Below, one piece after another: positions 36,145-43,765 of a stretch of 64,000 nucleotides of DNA. The notes below the pieces were generated by a model that saw only the letters and a list, made by a program, of their open reading frames with translations, searched no databases and was not told the origin of the DNA. Position numbers and translations under genes: made by a program. Numbering within the stretch: position 1 is the first letter of the stretch; each line of letters begins with the position of its first letter. This stretch comes from CAZKFA01 sp964551925 (GTDB lineage: Bacteria; Cyanobacteriota; Vampirovibrionia; LMEP-6097), in contig CAZKFA010000003.1 of the NCBI GenBank assembly GCA_964551925.1, positions 1 through 64,000 of the forward strand, in the 5' to 3' direction.

Positions 36145-36987
36145 TCAAAATAACAATCGCCATATTTTGAAGTCTTTCGTGAGTTTTTTGACGTTAGCTG
36201 CTGATTCTTTGAGATTCTCACGGAATTCAACATCTTGCGCAAAGTCAGAACTAGCTTGTATCAATTTCTTGATATTCTCAGCATCATCATTGCCAAATAG
36301 GGCATTAACACGATTAGTCAGATTAGTAATCGCCTCTGCTGACTCAACATTAGATCTTATCAAACTATCTAGGCGAACGGGTTCTAAGACAACAAACTTA
36401 GGGATAGTACAGTTAAATTCTTTGCGATAATCCTCATCAACATCAAGCGTTACTATATCTACATACTGCTCACCAATTACGCCTGAGGGCACAATAGTAA
36501 CTTGATTCAATGGACCAATTGGCACATCTTCCATGGTAACGACCACTCGCACCTGCACAAAATCACCAGCAATAATAGCTGTTTGCATATTACTAGCTTT
36601 GCCCAATGCAATCTCTAATTGAGCACGATTAACGCTCTCTCGTGCCAGGACCAAATCCTCTATGTGTTTGCTTTTAAGGGCAGCAGTAGCCCGATTCAAA
36701 TGTCTACGACCAAGATCCATCAATGCTTGAGACGGAAAAGGGTCTTGCTCAAAGGATTCTCGCACTGGCTTAATGCTCTCAACAACACCAATCTTCAGTC
36801 CGTTCCAGCGCAATGCAGCACCTTCTTCTAAACCATTAACATTGCGAAAATAAAAAGTAAACTTCTCGTAATTATGGAACTTATGCCCCTTCAACCAAAA
36901 AATAAAAGCCACCAAAGCCGCCAAGCCCAGTAAAGTTACTACACCTATTTTAATTAAATCTTGGCTTCTAATTCGGCCCATCGGCAT
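36145..36987 (-). CDS. MCE/MlaD-family lipid transport protein
   Basis: 280 residues. One N-terminal membrane helix (about 11-32) is followed by an MCE domain: FTFYFRNVNGLEEGAALRWNGLKIGVVESI, then VVVTMEDVPIGPLNQVTIVPSGVIGEQYVDI. Between these halves (about 75-140) is a helical insertion rich in Ala/Arg/Leu, absent from a minimal MCE domain. A helical C-terminal tail follows (about 205-275). MCE proteins form hexameric rings that carry phospholipids between membranes (MlaD; TGD2/Slr1045-linked in cyanobacteria and chloroplasts). No mlaE or mlaF is seen in the window. It lies upstream of rpoB on the same strand. Confidence 0.83.
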   Translation of the reverse strand: MPMGRIRSQDLIKIGVVTLLGLAALVAFIFWLKGHKFHNYEKFTFYFRNVNGLEEGAALRWNGLKIGVVESIKPVRESFEQDPFPSQALMDLGRRHLNRATAALKSKHIEDLVLARESVNRAQLEIALGKASNMQTAIIAGDFVQVRVVVTMEDVPIGPLNQVTIVPSGVIGEQYVDIVTLDVDEDYRKEFNCTIPKFVVLEPVRLDSLIRSNVESAEAITNLTNRVNALFGNDDAENIKKLIQASSDFAQDVEFRENLKESAANVKKLTKDFKIWRLLF

Positions 36988-37012
36988 TAATTCTACACTA
37001 GATTTTTTGGCA

Positions 37013-37034
37013 TTAATTTTACAGTGCTTAATTA
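37013..37034 (-). repeat. 22-bp element shared with the astB upstream region
   Basis: Exact copy of 4374-4395, in the same orientation and 26 bases before the MCE start codon. It overlaps the second copy of a 15-bp direct repeat (36983-36997 and 37009-37023). Confidence 0.45.
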
Positions 37035-37099
37035 TTCTAAGCGGGGCGCTTGGACACTAATTACACAAGGCATATTTAAAGCTATACTTGATGCTCACA

Positions 37100-37882
37100 A
37101 TGCCAAGTTTTAAAACGAATCTCACTAATCAAGTTATTCTTTTTGCTCTACTTTTGTTATTAAATTCCTGTAGCCGCTCTGCCGAAAGATTAGTTGTAGT
37201 TCTCGATTCTTATCGGGGATACAATGAACTCTCTCTTAATCAAAAATTTGGGCAACCTAGTAAATCTTTTTTATCTAACGGCAGCAAAGTACTAGAGTTT
37301 GAATTTGTAGAACACAATTTTAATCTAAACAGTTCCAATGGTTCCAACTTATTTGACAATGATTCTTTATCTATCAACTCCCAGCCAAACTCTAAGTACG
37401 CATCAGTGGGCTATGGTGATGTTAACGCTTCTTATTCTATCAATGAGTGCACATTAGCTTTTACAGTAGATCCAAGTGGAATTGTTAGAACTTGGGATTA
37501 TCGTGGTAATAGTTGCACTCGTTATGCGACTCGCAGCAATGTCAACCGCCAATATTTAATTGATCTGCCTCGTATCATGGATAAAACTTATGCTTTTAAT
37601 TTTAAAAAAACAAAAAAAGGTTTACTAATTACCGATCTCAGTCCTTTGAGTTCAGCTTACCAAACAGGTTTACGGACTAAAGATTTGATTATCAAAATGA
37701 ATGACCTCGATTTAAGGGGAGTTCCAATAGAACTCGCTCATGACCAGATTGCTAAGCATCAAGAACTTAATTTAACTATTCTACGGGGGAAAGAAGAAAT
37801 TCCTTTCTTGATAAAGAAATCTGAAATTGCTCGACTCTACTTATACAAAAAATCAATAAGAAAGTTCCTTGGGTTTAATTAA
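37100..37882 (+). CDS. Lipoprotein with C-terminal PDZ-like domain
   Basis: About 260 residues. Starts are possible at TTG 37088, ATG 37091 and ATG 37100; TATACT at 37083-37088 overlaps the first, so 37100 is preferred, giving a very short leader. A signal peptide with lipobox (LLLLNSC, with C lipidated) precedes a Ser/Asn-rich domain. The last ~90 residues resemble a PDZ fold (GLLITDLSPLSSAYQTGLRTKDLIIKMNDLDLRGV, then LNLTILRGKEEIPF). It probably binds protein C-termini at the periplasmic face. Its function is unknown. It is divergent from the MCE gene and convergent with the next gene. Confidence 0.65.
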   Translation: MPSFKTNLTNQVILFALLLLLNSCSRSAERLVVVLDSYRGYNELSLNQKFGQPSKSFLSNGSKVLEFEFVEHNFNLNSSNGSNLFDNDSLSINSQPNSKYASVGYGDVNASYSINECTLAFTVDPSGIVRTWDYRGNSCTRYATRSNVNRQYLIDLPRIMDKTYAFNFKKTKKGLLITDLSPLSSAYQTGLRTKDLIIKMNDLDLRGVPIELAHDQIAKHQELNLTILRGKEEIPFLIKKSEIARLYLYKKSIRKFLGFN

Positions 37883-37902
37883 CTATCCAAAAGTTTCGAT
37901 TA

Positions 37903-38787
37903 CTATTGTAATGAATTAGAATCAAAAGCATTTTGCAAGATCGACTCAAGACTATTTTCAAGACTTTTTTTGGTAGACTCATCTAAATTCGCAGGAATAC
38001 GCTGCTTAGCTTGTTCAATAGTTGTAAATAAATTTCTAATTCCTGTCTCTATACCAAGCTCTCTATCTGCGATAATTTTTGTAGCCAAAACTGATAATAA
38101 AGTTGTTAATCTCTGCTCTGCTGCGTTAAGAATCAAATCAGCCAACTGACGCTCACCATCAACAGCATCGTCAGCTACTGGGATCTTCTCAAAAGTCTGG
38201 CAGAAATTAATAAGCATGTGGCTAAGTTTTAAACCCTCATGATCTTTTGCTACAAAAGCTGCACCAGAATCGGGATCTCTATCAATAACAGTCGTAGTGT
38301 CTGGTCTATGGCTAGCATATCTCTTAGTAATCTCTGACCAAATATCAGAGATTATTGAGTACATAGAATCTGATCTGTTATCATCACCAATTCTTTTGTC
38401 ATCAGCAACAAGAGCATCATAGTGGAAATATAAACCATGCGCTAAAGTATTCAAATCATCACTGGAAGCTTGTTTGATTAATGGGCGCAGTAGATTTTCA
38501 GGTCGGGTTGACATTGCAGCAGGATTAAAAAGACTAATAGCCCTCAAGACCTGATCTGGAGTCCATGAACTACTATGAGACAGCGTTCTAACGTAGTCAT
38601 TATATGCATTAGCATCTGGTCTAGCCTCACCCCAGAACTCTGCTGATAAACCACGACCACCAAGAATTTCTCTACCACTAGTACCTGCTACACGTGGATC
38701 AATAAGATGCTCTGGGTTACTTAATGAAGCAAGAGCTACAAATAAATCTGTATCTACTGCTGTTATATTATTGGCTTTCATAGACAA
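37903..38787 (-). CDS. Hypothetical soluble protein
   Basis: 294 residues, not recognised. TTG 38787 is preferred because AGGGAG lies 7 bases upstream; ATG 38781 is the alternative. No signal peptide, membrane helix or nucleotide-binding motif. Mostly helical, with segments LSHMLINFCQTFEKI and LADLILNAAEQRLTTLLSVLATKIIADREL. The first third is rich in Gly, Ser and Asp (GREILGGRGLSAEFWGEARPD). It is divergent from the second DUF4143 ATPase, across 106 bases. Confidence 0.55.
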   Translation of the reverse strand: MSMKANNITAVDTDLFVALASLSNPEHLIDPRVAGTSGREILGGRGLSAEFWGEARPDANAYNDYVRTLSHSSSWTPDQVLRAISLFNPAAMSTRPENLLRPLIKQASSDDLNTLAHGLYFHYDALVADDKRIGDDNRSDSMYSIISDIWSEITKRYASHRPDTTTVIDRDPDSGAAFVAKDHEGLKLSHMLINFCQTFEKIPVADDAVDGERQLADLILNAAEQRLTTLLSVLATKIIADRELGIETGIRNLFTTIEQAKQRIPANLDESTKKSLENSLESILQNAFDSNSLQ

Positions 38788-38893
38788 AATAATACTCCCT
38801 GGGGCTACCAGAAGTCAATATCTATATTTGCCGCACTAAATACCGTTTAACCGGGTATAATGATAGTGTATACCACAAATATCAAGGTAACTA

Positions 38894-40057
38894 ATGACAA
38901 TTAAACGTGAATTAGAAATTATCAAAACCAAAAGTTTTTTTCTTTTGGGGCCAAGGCAGGTTGGTAAAAGTACTTTTATAAAACAGAATTTTCCAGCAAA
39001 AAATAGTCTTTATTATAATTTCCTGCTTAATGAAGAATACGAAAAATATATTCAAGATACCAGCCTGCTGAGAAAAGAAGTCCAAGCACGCAGCACTAAT
39101 ATTAAATACGTGATTATTGATGAGGTACAAAGAATCCCAGAGATATTAAACGAAGTGCATTATTTATTAGAATACTTAGCAAAGCCACCAGTCTTCGTAC
39201 TCAGCGGCTCAAGTGCACGCAAATTAAAACGTGGTCAGGCTAATCTGCTTGGTGGTAGAGCTTTAACCTACCATATGTATCCACTAAGTTATCATGAGTT
39301 AAAAAATAATTTTGATTTAGATTCTGTGATTAATTATGGTTCCTTACCAGCAATATATTTTGAAAAAGACGAGCGAATAAAAAGAGAAATGCTAAGTTCA
39401 TACGCTGAAACCTACTTGCAAGAAGAGATTCGAGCTGAAGCCTTAGTTCGTAATATCAAAGGATTCCTTCGTTTCTTAACTATCTCTGCACAAGAAAATG
39501 GAGAGTTAATTAACTTCTCCAACATAGCAAGAGATACTGGCACTGACAGAAATACAGTAAAAGAATTTTTCCAAATATTAGAAGATACACTAATTGGATT
39601 TCATTTGCCGGCTTATTCTAAGTCAAGTCGAAAAAAATTAGTTAGTCATTCTAAATTTTATTTTTTTGATTTGGGAGTGGTTAAAGCTCTGGCAAAACGC
39701 TTAAGTCTACAAATAGAAAAACGTAGTTCGGATTATGGTAAAGCCTTTGAACATTTTATTATTTTAGAACTGATGAAATTTTCTCGATATAACAGAAAAG
39801 ACTGGGAATTTTCTTTTTATAGAACCAATGCTGGAGCAGAGGTAGATTTAATAATAGAAACCCCTTGTAGTAAAGTTTATGCAATAGAAATCAAAGCCCA
39901 AGCTAATCCTAGTATGAGTGGACTAAAAGGGTTAAAATCTTTTGCAGAGATTAGACCTGACGCTCAATTAATTTGTGCTTGTTTATGCTCCAAAGCTTAC
40001 GAAGATAGGGATATAAGAATATTGCCATGGCAAGAATTGTTTAGTTATATTGAGTAG
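38894..40057 (+). CDS. DUF4143-type AAA+ ATPase (second copy)
   Basis: 387 residues. Walker A LLGPRQVGKST starts at residue 17; Walker B is YVIIDEVQRIPEIL; the sensor-like VFVLSGSSARKLKRG follows; RALTYHMYPLSYHEL is the usual family motif. The DUF4143 half has a winged-helix segment (NFSNIARDTGTDRNTVKEFFQIL) and a C-terminal nuclease-like core (GAEVDLIIET, AIEIKAQ). Cellular role unknown; related genes are often carried by mobile or defence-like islands. A TATAAT at 38856-38861 lies 32 bases before ATG, and GTATAC-containing sequence overlaps the start region. Different subfamily from the gene at 1869. Confidence 0.8.
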   Translation: MTIKRELEIIKTKSFFLLGPRQVGKSTFIKQNFPAKNSLYYNFLLNEEYEKYIQDTSLLRKEVQARSTNIKYVIIDEVQRIPEILNEVHYLLEYLAKPPVFVLSGSSARKLKRGQANLLGGRALTYHMYPLSYHELKNNFDLDSVINYGSLPAIYFEKDERIKREMLSSYAETYLQEEIRAEALVRNIKGFLRFLTISAQENGELINFSNIARDTGTDRNTVKEFFQILEDTLIGFHLPAYSKSSRKKLVSHSKFYFFDLGVVKALAKRLSLQIEKRSSDYGKAFEHFIILELMKFSRYNRKDWEFSFYRTNAGAEVDLIIETPCSKVYAIEIKAQANPSMSGLKGLKSFAEIRPDAQLICACLCSKAYEDRDIRILPWQELFSYIE

Positions 40058-40094
40058 TAACTATATTGACAATTATATGAAATAATAAATACTA

Positions 40095-40973
40095 ATGTCC
40101 TTACGCCATGACCTAGCTCACAAATCATTTGTAATAACCGCTGAACTCAATCCACCAAAAAGTTCTGATCCAACTAAGGTATTGGCAAATGCAGCCAAAC
40201 TCAAATCTCTAGTCTCGGCTGTTAATCTTACTGACAATTCTGCCGCCGCCATGAAAATGTGTCCGCTAGCATTAGGCTATCTTATCCAACAACAAGCCCA
40301 GCTAGAAGTCGTTTGGCAATTGACTTGTAGGGATCGCAATAGATTAGGCTTACAGTCTGATCTACTTGGTGGAGCAGCTCTCGGCTTAAAGAATCTTCTT
40401 TTACTTAAAGGCGACGCCCCGCAGAAAACTACAACTCTCAGTGAAGACAAATGCTTTGATCTTGGTACTGAAGAATTATTACTTGCCGTACAGAAACTTA
40501 AACAAGGCGAAGATTACGATGGCAACAAACTAGAACCTTGCAAAATTGACTACTGTGTAGGAGCCGCGGCCCATCCAGCTTTGCCTAACCTACAATCACA
40601 AAAAGAAACCATGCTGCGTAGATTAGATCTAGGAGTAGAGTTTTTTCAGACACAGATCTGCTTCAATATCACCCAAATAGAACAATTTGTCGAAAGCATT
40701 GGAGACGAGCTAGCTTCACGCACTCTACTTGGAGTAACTCCACTCAAAAGCCTCAAGCAAGCACAGTTTATTGACAAGAATATTTTTGGTGTCAAAGTTC
40801 CTGAAGAATTGATGCGAGCGATGGACATAGATCCTAGCTTACAACAAGCTCAAGGATTAACTTTGGCAAGAGAACTTGTTAATGGCATCAAGAAGACCCC
40901 GCTCAAAGGTATCCATATTATGGCGATAGGACAAGAAGATAATTTGGATAATATTATTAAAGGAATAATATGA
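40095..40973 (+). CDS. metF: Methylenetetrahydrofolate reductase-like protein
   Basis: 292 residues, the length of bacterial MetF. It has ITAELNPPKSSDPTKVLANAAKL (catalytic Glu), AVNLTDN, WQLTCRDRNRLGLQSDLLGGAALGLKNLLLLKGD for FAD/folate binding, and VGAAAHPALP. Reduces 5,10-methylene-THF to 5-methyl-THF for methionine synthesis. Some LLGxxPLxS-type sequence (LLGVTPLKSLKQ) matches the MetF C-terminal block. It overlaps the small downstream gene by 4 bases (ATGA), so it is co-translated with it and then with the OppF gene. Confidence 0.85.
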   Translation: MSLRHDLAHKSFVITAELNPPKSSDPTKVLANAAKLKSLVSAVNLTDNSAAAMKMCPLALGYLIQQQAQLEVVWQLTCRDRNRLGLQSDLLGGAALGLKNLLLLKGDAPQKTTTLSEDKCFDLGTEELLLAVQKLKQGEDYDGNKLEPCKIDYCVGAAAHPALPNLQSQKETMLRRLDLGVEFFQTQICFNITQIEQFVESIGDELASRTLLGVTPLKSLKQAQFIDKNIFGVKVPEELMRAMDIDPSLQQAQGLTLARELVNGIKKTPLKGIHIMAIGQEDNLDNIIKGII

Positions 40974-41239
40974 AACCAACCAGTATAACGTTACTAGTTC
41001 TTATTTGCCTAAGCAGTAATCTAACTGCCGATGCTCGCAAACATCGAACAAAGAAACGCAAACATAATGGTCCATTAGAAAAAATGAGCAGCACAAAAAA
41101 CCTCAAGCCATTAGATCTAATCAAGAATCCTATCCACAATGACGAACTAGCCAAGCATCGTCAACTACCTTATCAAGCAGAGCCAAGCAAGCCAGCCAAA
41201 CCCAATCGCTGGGCAATCTTTGGGACCCAAACAAAATGA
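40970..41239 (+). CDS. Small basic secreted protein
   Basis: 89 residues, not recognised. Residues 1-21 look like a signal peptide (TSITLLVLICLSSNLTADA). The mature part is basic (RKHRTKKRKH) and Pro/Lys-rich at the end. The start overlaps the metF-like stop and the stop overlaps the oppF start, each by 4 bases as ATGA; this tight arrangement argues that it is a real gene. Function unknown. Confidence 0.6.
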   Translation: MKPTSITLLVLICLSSNLTADARKHRTKKRKHNGPLEKMSSTKNLKPLDLIKNPIHNDELAKHRQLPYQAEPSKPAKPNRWAIFGTQTK

Positions 41240-42207
41240 GTGAAGTATTAGTTAAAATTAGAAATCTATCAAAAAGTTTCCCGCTTGAAAAGAATTTCTT
41301 CGGCAAAACACTGAAATCGTTGCAAGCTGTCAACAATATTAATCTAGAGATCTATGAAGGAGAGTGCTTATGCTTGGTTGGTGAATCGGGTTCCGGCAAA
41401 TCAACTACAGCTAGATTAATTCTCAATCTTATTAAGGCGGACTCTGGTGAAGTTATTTTTGATGATACTAATATTCTAGATTTAGATTACAATGCTATGC
41501 GCAAATACCGCCGCAATATGCAAATGGTCTTCCAGAATCCTTTTAGCAGCCTTGATCCGCGTTACAAAATTTTTGATGCTATTGCTGAACCACTAGAAAT
41601 TCACCGCAAGGATATGAGTCGTGAAGATATCAAAGCAAGAGTGCTTGAGCTACTCAAACTAGTGGAACTCGATGAAAGTATCGCCAGTAAATATCCGCAT
41701 CAGTGTTCTGGTGGTCAAAACCAACGAGTTAGTATCGCAAGAGCAATAGCACTCAACCCTAAATTTATTATTGCTGATGAAGCAGTGAGCGCCCTTGATG
41801 TTTCTATTCAGTGGACAGTCTTAGAATTATTTAAAAAACTACAAAAAGAATTAGGTTTAACAATTCTATTTATTGCGCACAACCTTGGCGTAGTGAAGTA
41901 TATAGCCGATCGTGTGGCAGTAATGTATCTAGGCGAAATCGTAGAGCTTACTAGCAAAGAGGATTTATTTACTAATCCTCTACATCCTTATACTAAAGCT
42001 CTACTAGGTTCCGCTCCAATAGCCGATCCCCATCAGCGCAACCGTCCCAAGACCCTACTGACTGGCGAAATCCCAAAAGCCTCTGAAATCCCCTCTGGTT
42101 GTGCCTTTCATACACGCTGCCCAATTGCAGTTGAGAATTGTTCTAAAGTGAAGCCATCACTAAATGCTAAAGCAGAAGCACATTTGGTTTCTTGTGATTT
42201 AGTTTGA
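41236..42207 (+). CDS. oppF: Oligopeptide ABC transporter ATP-binding protein, OppF/DppF type
   Basis: 323 residues. Walker A GESGSGKST, Q-loop MVFQNPFSSLDPR, signature CSGGQNQRVSIARA, Walker B FIIADEAVSALD and H-switch IAHN are intact. The C-terminal OppF/DppF extension has the Cys motif GCAFHTRCPIAVENC. It drives peptide or nickel import with OppB/OppC-type permeases, of which candidates lie far away at 24594-25388 (C) and 53964-55010 (B). The paired OppD-type ATPase is not in the window. Its stop overlaps the convergent unknown gene by 9 bases. Confidence 0.9.
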   Translation: MSEVLVKIRNLSKSFPLEKNFFGKTLKSLQAVNNINLEIYEGECLCLVGESGSGKSTTARLILNLIKADSGEVIFDDTNILDLDYNAMRKYRRNMQMVFQNPFSSLDPRYKIFDAIAEPLEIHRKDMSREDIKARVLELLKLVELDESIASKYPHQCSGGQNQRVSIARAIALNPKFIIADEAVSALDVSIQWTVLELFKKLQKELGLTILFIAHNLGVVKYIADRVAVMYLGEIVELTSKEDLFTNPLHPYTKALLGSAPIADPHQRNRPKTLLTGEIPKASEIPSGCAFHTRCPIAVENCSKVKPSLNAKAEAHLVSCDLV

Positions 42208-42714
42208 TGAAATCAACATATCAAGATCACCAGTCTTGAGAGCAACATATCTGTCTCCATCAGCATCCAACTCATCTCGAGCAGGCTCTGGTAACGAATC
42301 TCGACAAACACCATCAACAAAATCTATCAAGTTGCCTACTATACCATTAAGAGTTTTAAAAATCTGTGTATGTCCCTGTTTGGATCTCTGTATCTCAAGT
42401 ATGCCATGCGCAAAATGTACTGCTTGCGACATATCATAACAAAGCTTCTCACCAACAACCGTCATCTCATGCTTTTGATCATCAAGCGGGATCTCGTTCG
42501 CTAATTTAAAATCAAGGGTCATTAATCTATCAAAAAATTCAAAGGCTCTATGAATACCACCTATAACTTGCTCTAAGTCTCCTAGTTCTTTAACACCAGA
42601 TTGTTTTAGAACCCGCACCAATGTGATGAAGTCTTCTCGAGAACCTGGGAAATTGCACTCTGCTGATGCTTGCCTAAATAAATCTATTTGATTGATCCAA
42701 TTAATCACAGACAT
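42199..42714 (-). CDS. Hypothetical helical protein divergent from murQ
   Basis: 171 residues, not recognised. Predicted to be all-helical and soluble, acidic, without a helix-turn-helix that can be seen by eye (segments: LIRVLKQSG-like ITLVRVLKQSGVKELGDLEQVI, AVHFAHGILEIQRS, VGNLIDFVDGVCRD). It is transcribed away from murQ; the 136-bp gap between them holds three inverted repeats, so the two genes may be co-regulated. Confidence 0.55.
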   Translation of the reverse strand: MSVINWINQIDLFRQASAECNFPGSREDFITLVRVLKQSGVKELGDLEQVIGGIHRAFEFFDRLMTLDFKLANEIPLDDQKHEMTVVGEKLCYDMSQAVHFAHGILEIQRSKQGHTQIFKTLNGIVGNLIDFVDGVCRDSLPEPARDELDADGDRYVALKTGDLDMLISSN

Positions 42715-42736
42715 TATCTTAACATGTCGCAGTTTG

Positions 42737-42751
42737 CTATACAGTGTATAG
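42737..42751. promoter_or_regulatory. Perfect palindrome CTATACAGTGTATAG
   Basis: 7-bp arms with one central base. The TATACA-N-TGTATA core is shared with the longer palindrome at 42795-42823, whose centre lies 65 bp away. Operator candidate in the murQ divergent region. Confidence 0.5.
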
Positions 42752-42762
42752 TCATTTTATCG

Positions 42763-42787
42763 TTATAAAATAATAAGTATTTTATAA
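42763..42787. repeat. Inverted repeat between the two murQ-region palindromes
   Basis: Arms TTATAAAATA and TATTTTATAA, exact, around a 5-base centre. AT-only arms make chance more likely than for the flanking palindromes. Confidence 0.35.
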
Positions 42788-42794
42788 TATTAGG

Positions 42795-42823
42795 TAATTT
42801 ATTATACACTGTATAATAAATTA
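42795..42823. promoter_or_regulatory. 29-bp perfect palindrome overlapping the murQ promoter
   Basis: 14-bp exact arms (42795-42808 and 42810-42823) around one base, with core TATACACTGTATA. It contains a TATAAT on both strands; the plus-strand one (42812-42817) would start transcription about 27 bases before murQ. Binding of a dimeric regulator here would block RNA polymerase. Confidence 0.55.
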
Positions 42824-42850
42824 TTTGACTTTGTATTAAACTTATAACTA

Positions 42851-43765
42851 ATGCCCACCGAAGATCTAAATGACAAAAGCAAAAATTTAAATTCTTTATC
42901 CACTATAGACTACGTTAGTTTGCATATCAATGAAGAGGCTCAGGTACTTAACGCTCTCAAACAAGCTAGCCAAGCAATTGCTAAAGCTATCGATTTAATT
43001 CACCAGCATTTTCTAGCTAATAATTGGTCTTACGCCGCTGAGTCTCAGATCCCGTATCAAGCTCCACGACTGTTTTATATTGGTGCCGGTACCAGTGGTA
43101 GGTTGGGGATTCTTGATGCCGTTGAGTGTCCACCAACTTTCTATACACCAGCAGAAATGATACAAGGACAAATTGCAGGCGGTGATGGCGCAATCAGGCA
43201 AGCAATCGAGGGTGCTGAAGATGATGAAGTTACTGCTCAAAATTGGGTCAAGAATACTCTTAGCCCAGAAGACGTCTTAGTTGGCATTAGCGCTAGTGGC
43301 TCAGCACCTTATGTAATTGCTGCCCTTGAAGCAGCTCAGAGATTGGGTTGTCTAACTATTGCAATAGCTAACAATCAAGATGCTTTAATATTCAAACACG
43401 CTCAGCACAATATATTCTTAAATACCGGCGCTGAAATCCTCAGCGGTAGCACTCGCCTTAAAGCAGGCACTAGCCAAAAAATTATTCTTAATATTATTAG
43501 CACTGGCTTAATGATCAAACTCGGTAAAACTTATAACAACTTGATGGTAGATGTCAAAGCAAGCAATATCAAATTGCGCAAACGCGCTGGACACCTAGTG
43601 CAACAAATCACCAAAGCCAGTATAGATGACTGTTCCAAAGCCCTGGAAATTTCAAAATACAGAGTTAAACATGCAGCTCTAAAGATCGCATTAGGTTTAG
43701 ATTATCAACAAGCTGAGGAATTATTGATTAAACACAATGGTGATTTAAGGTCCATATTGCCTTAA
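42851..43765 (+). CDS. murQ: N-acetylmuramic acid 6-phosphate etherase
   Basis: 304 residues, full family length. SIS-domain sugar isomerase fold: YIGAGTSGRLGILDAVECPPTF is diagnostic, followed by GGDGAIRQAIEGAEDD (active-site Glu), VLVGISASGSAPYVIAAL and TGAEILSGSTRLKAGT. Cleaves the lactyl ether of MurNAc-6-phosphate to GlcNAc-6-phosphate during cell-wall recycling. No murP, anmK or murR gene is adjacent. A palindromic operator candidate overlaps its promoter. The 3' end overlaps the convergent unknown gene by 21 bases. Confidence 0.95.
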   Translation: MPTEDLNDKSKNLNSLSTIDYVSLHINEEAQVLNALKQASQAIAKAIDLIHQHFLANNWSYAAESQIPYQAPRLFYIGAGTSGRLGILDAVECPPTFYTPAEMIQGQIAGGDGAIRQAIEGAEDDEVTAQNWVKNTLSPEDVLVGISASGSAPYVIAALEAAQRLGCLTIAIANNQDALIFKHAQHNIFLNTGAEILSGSTRLKAGTSQKIILNIISTGLMIKLGKTYNNLMVDVKASNIKLRKRAGHLVQQITKASIDDCSKALEISKYRVKHAALKIALGLDYQQAEELLIKHNGDLRSILP

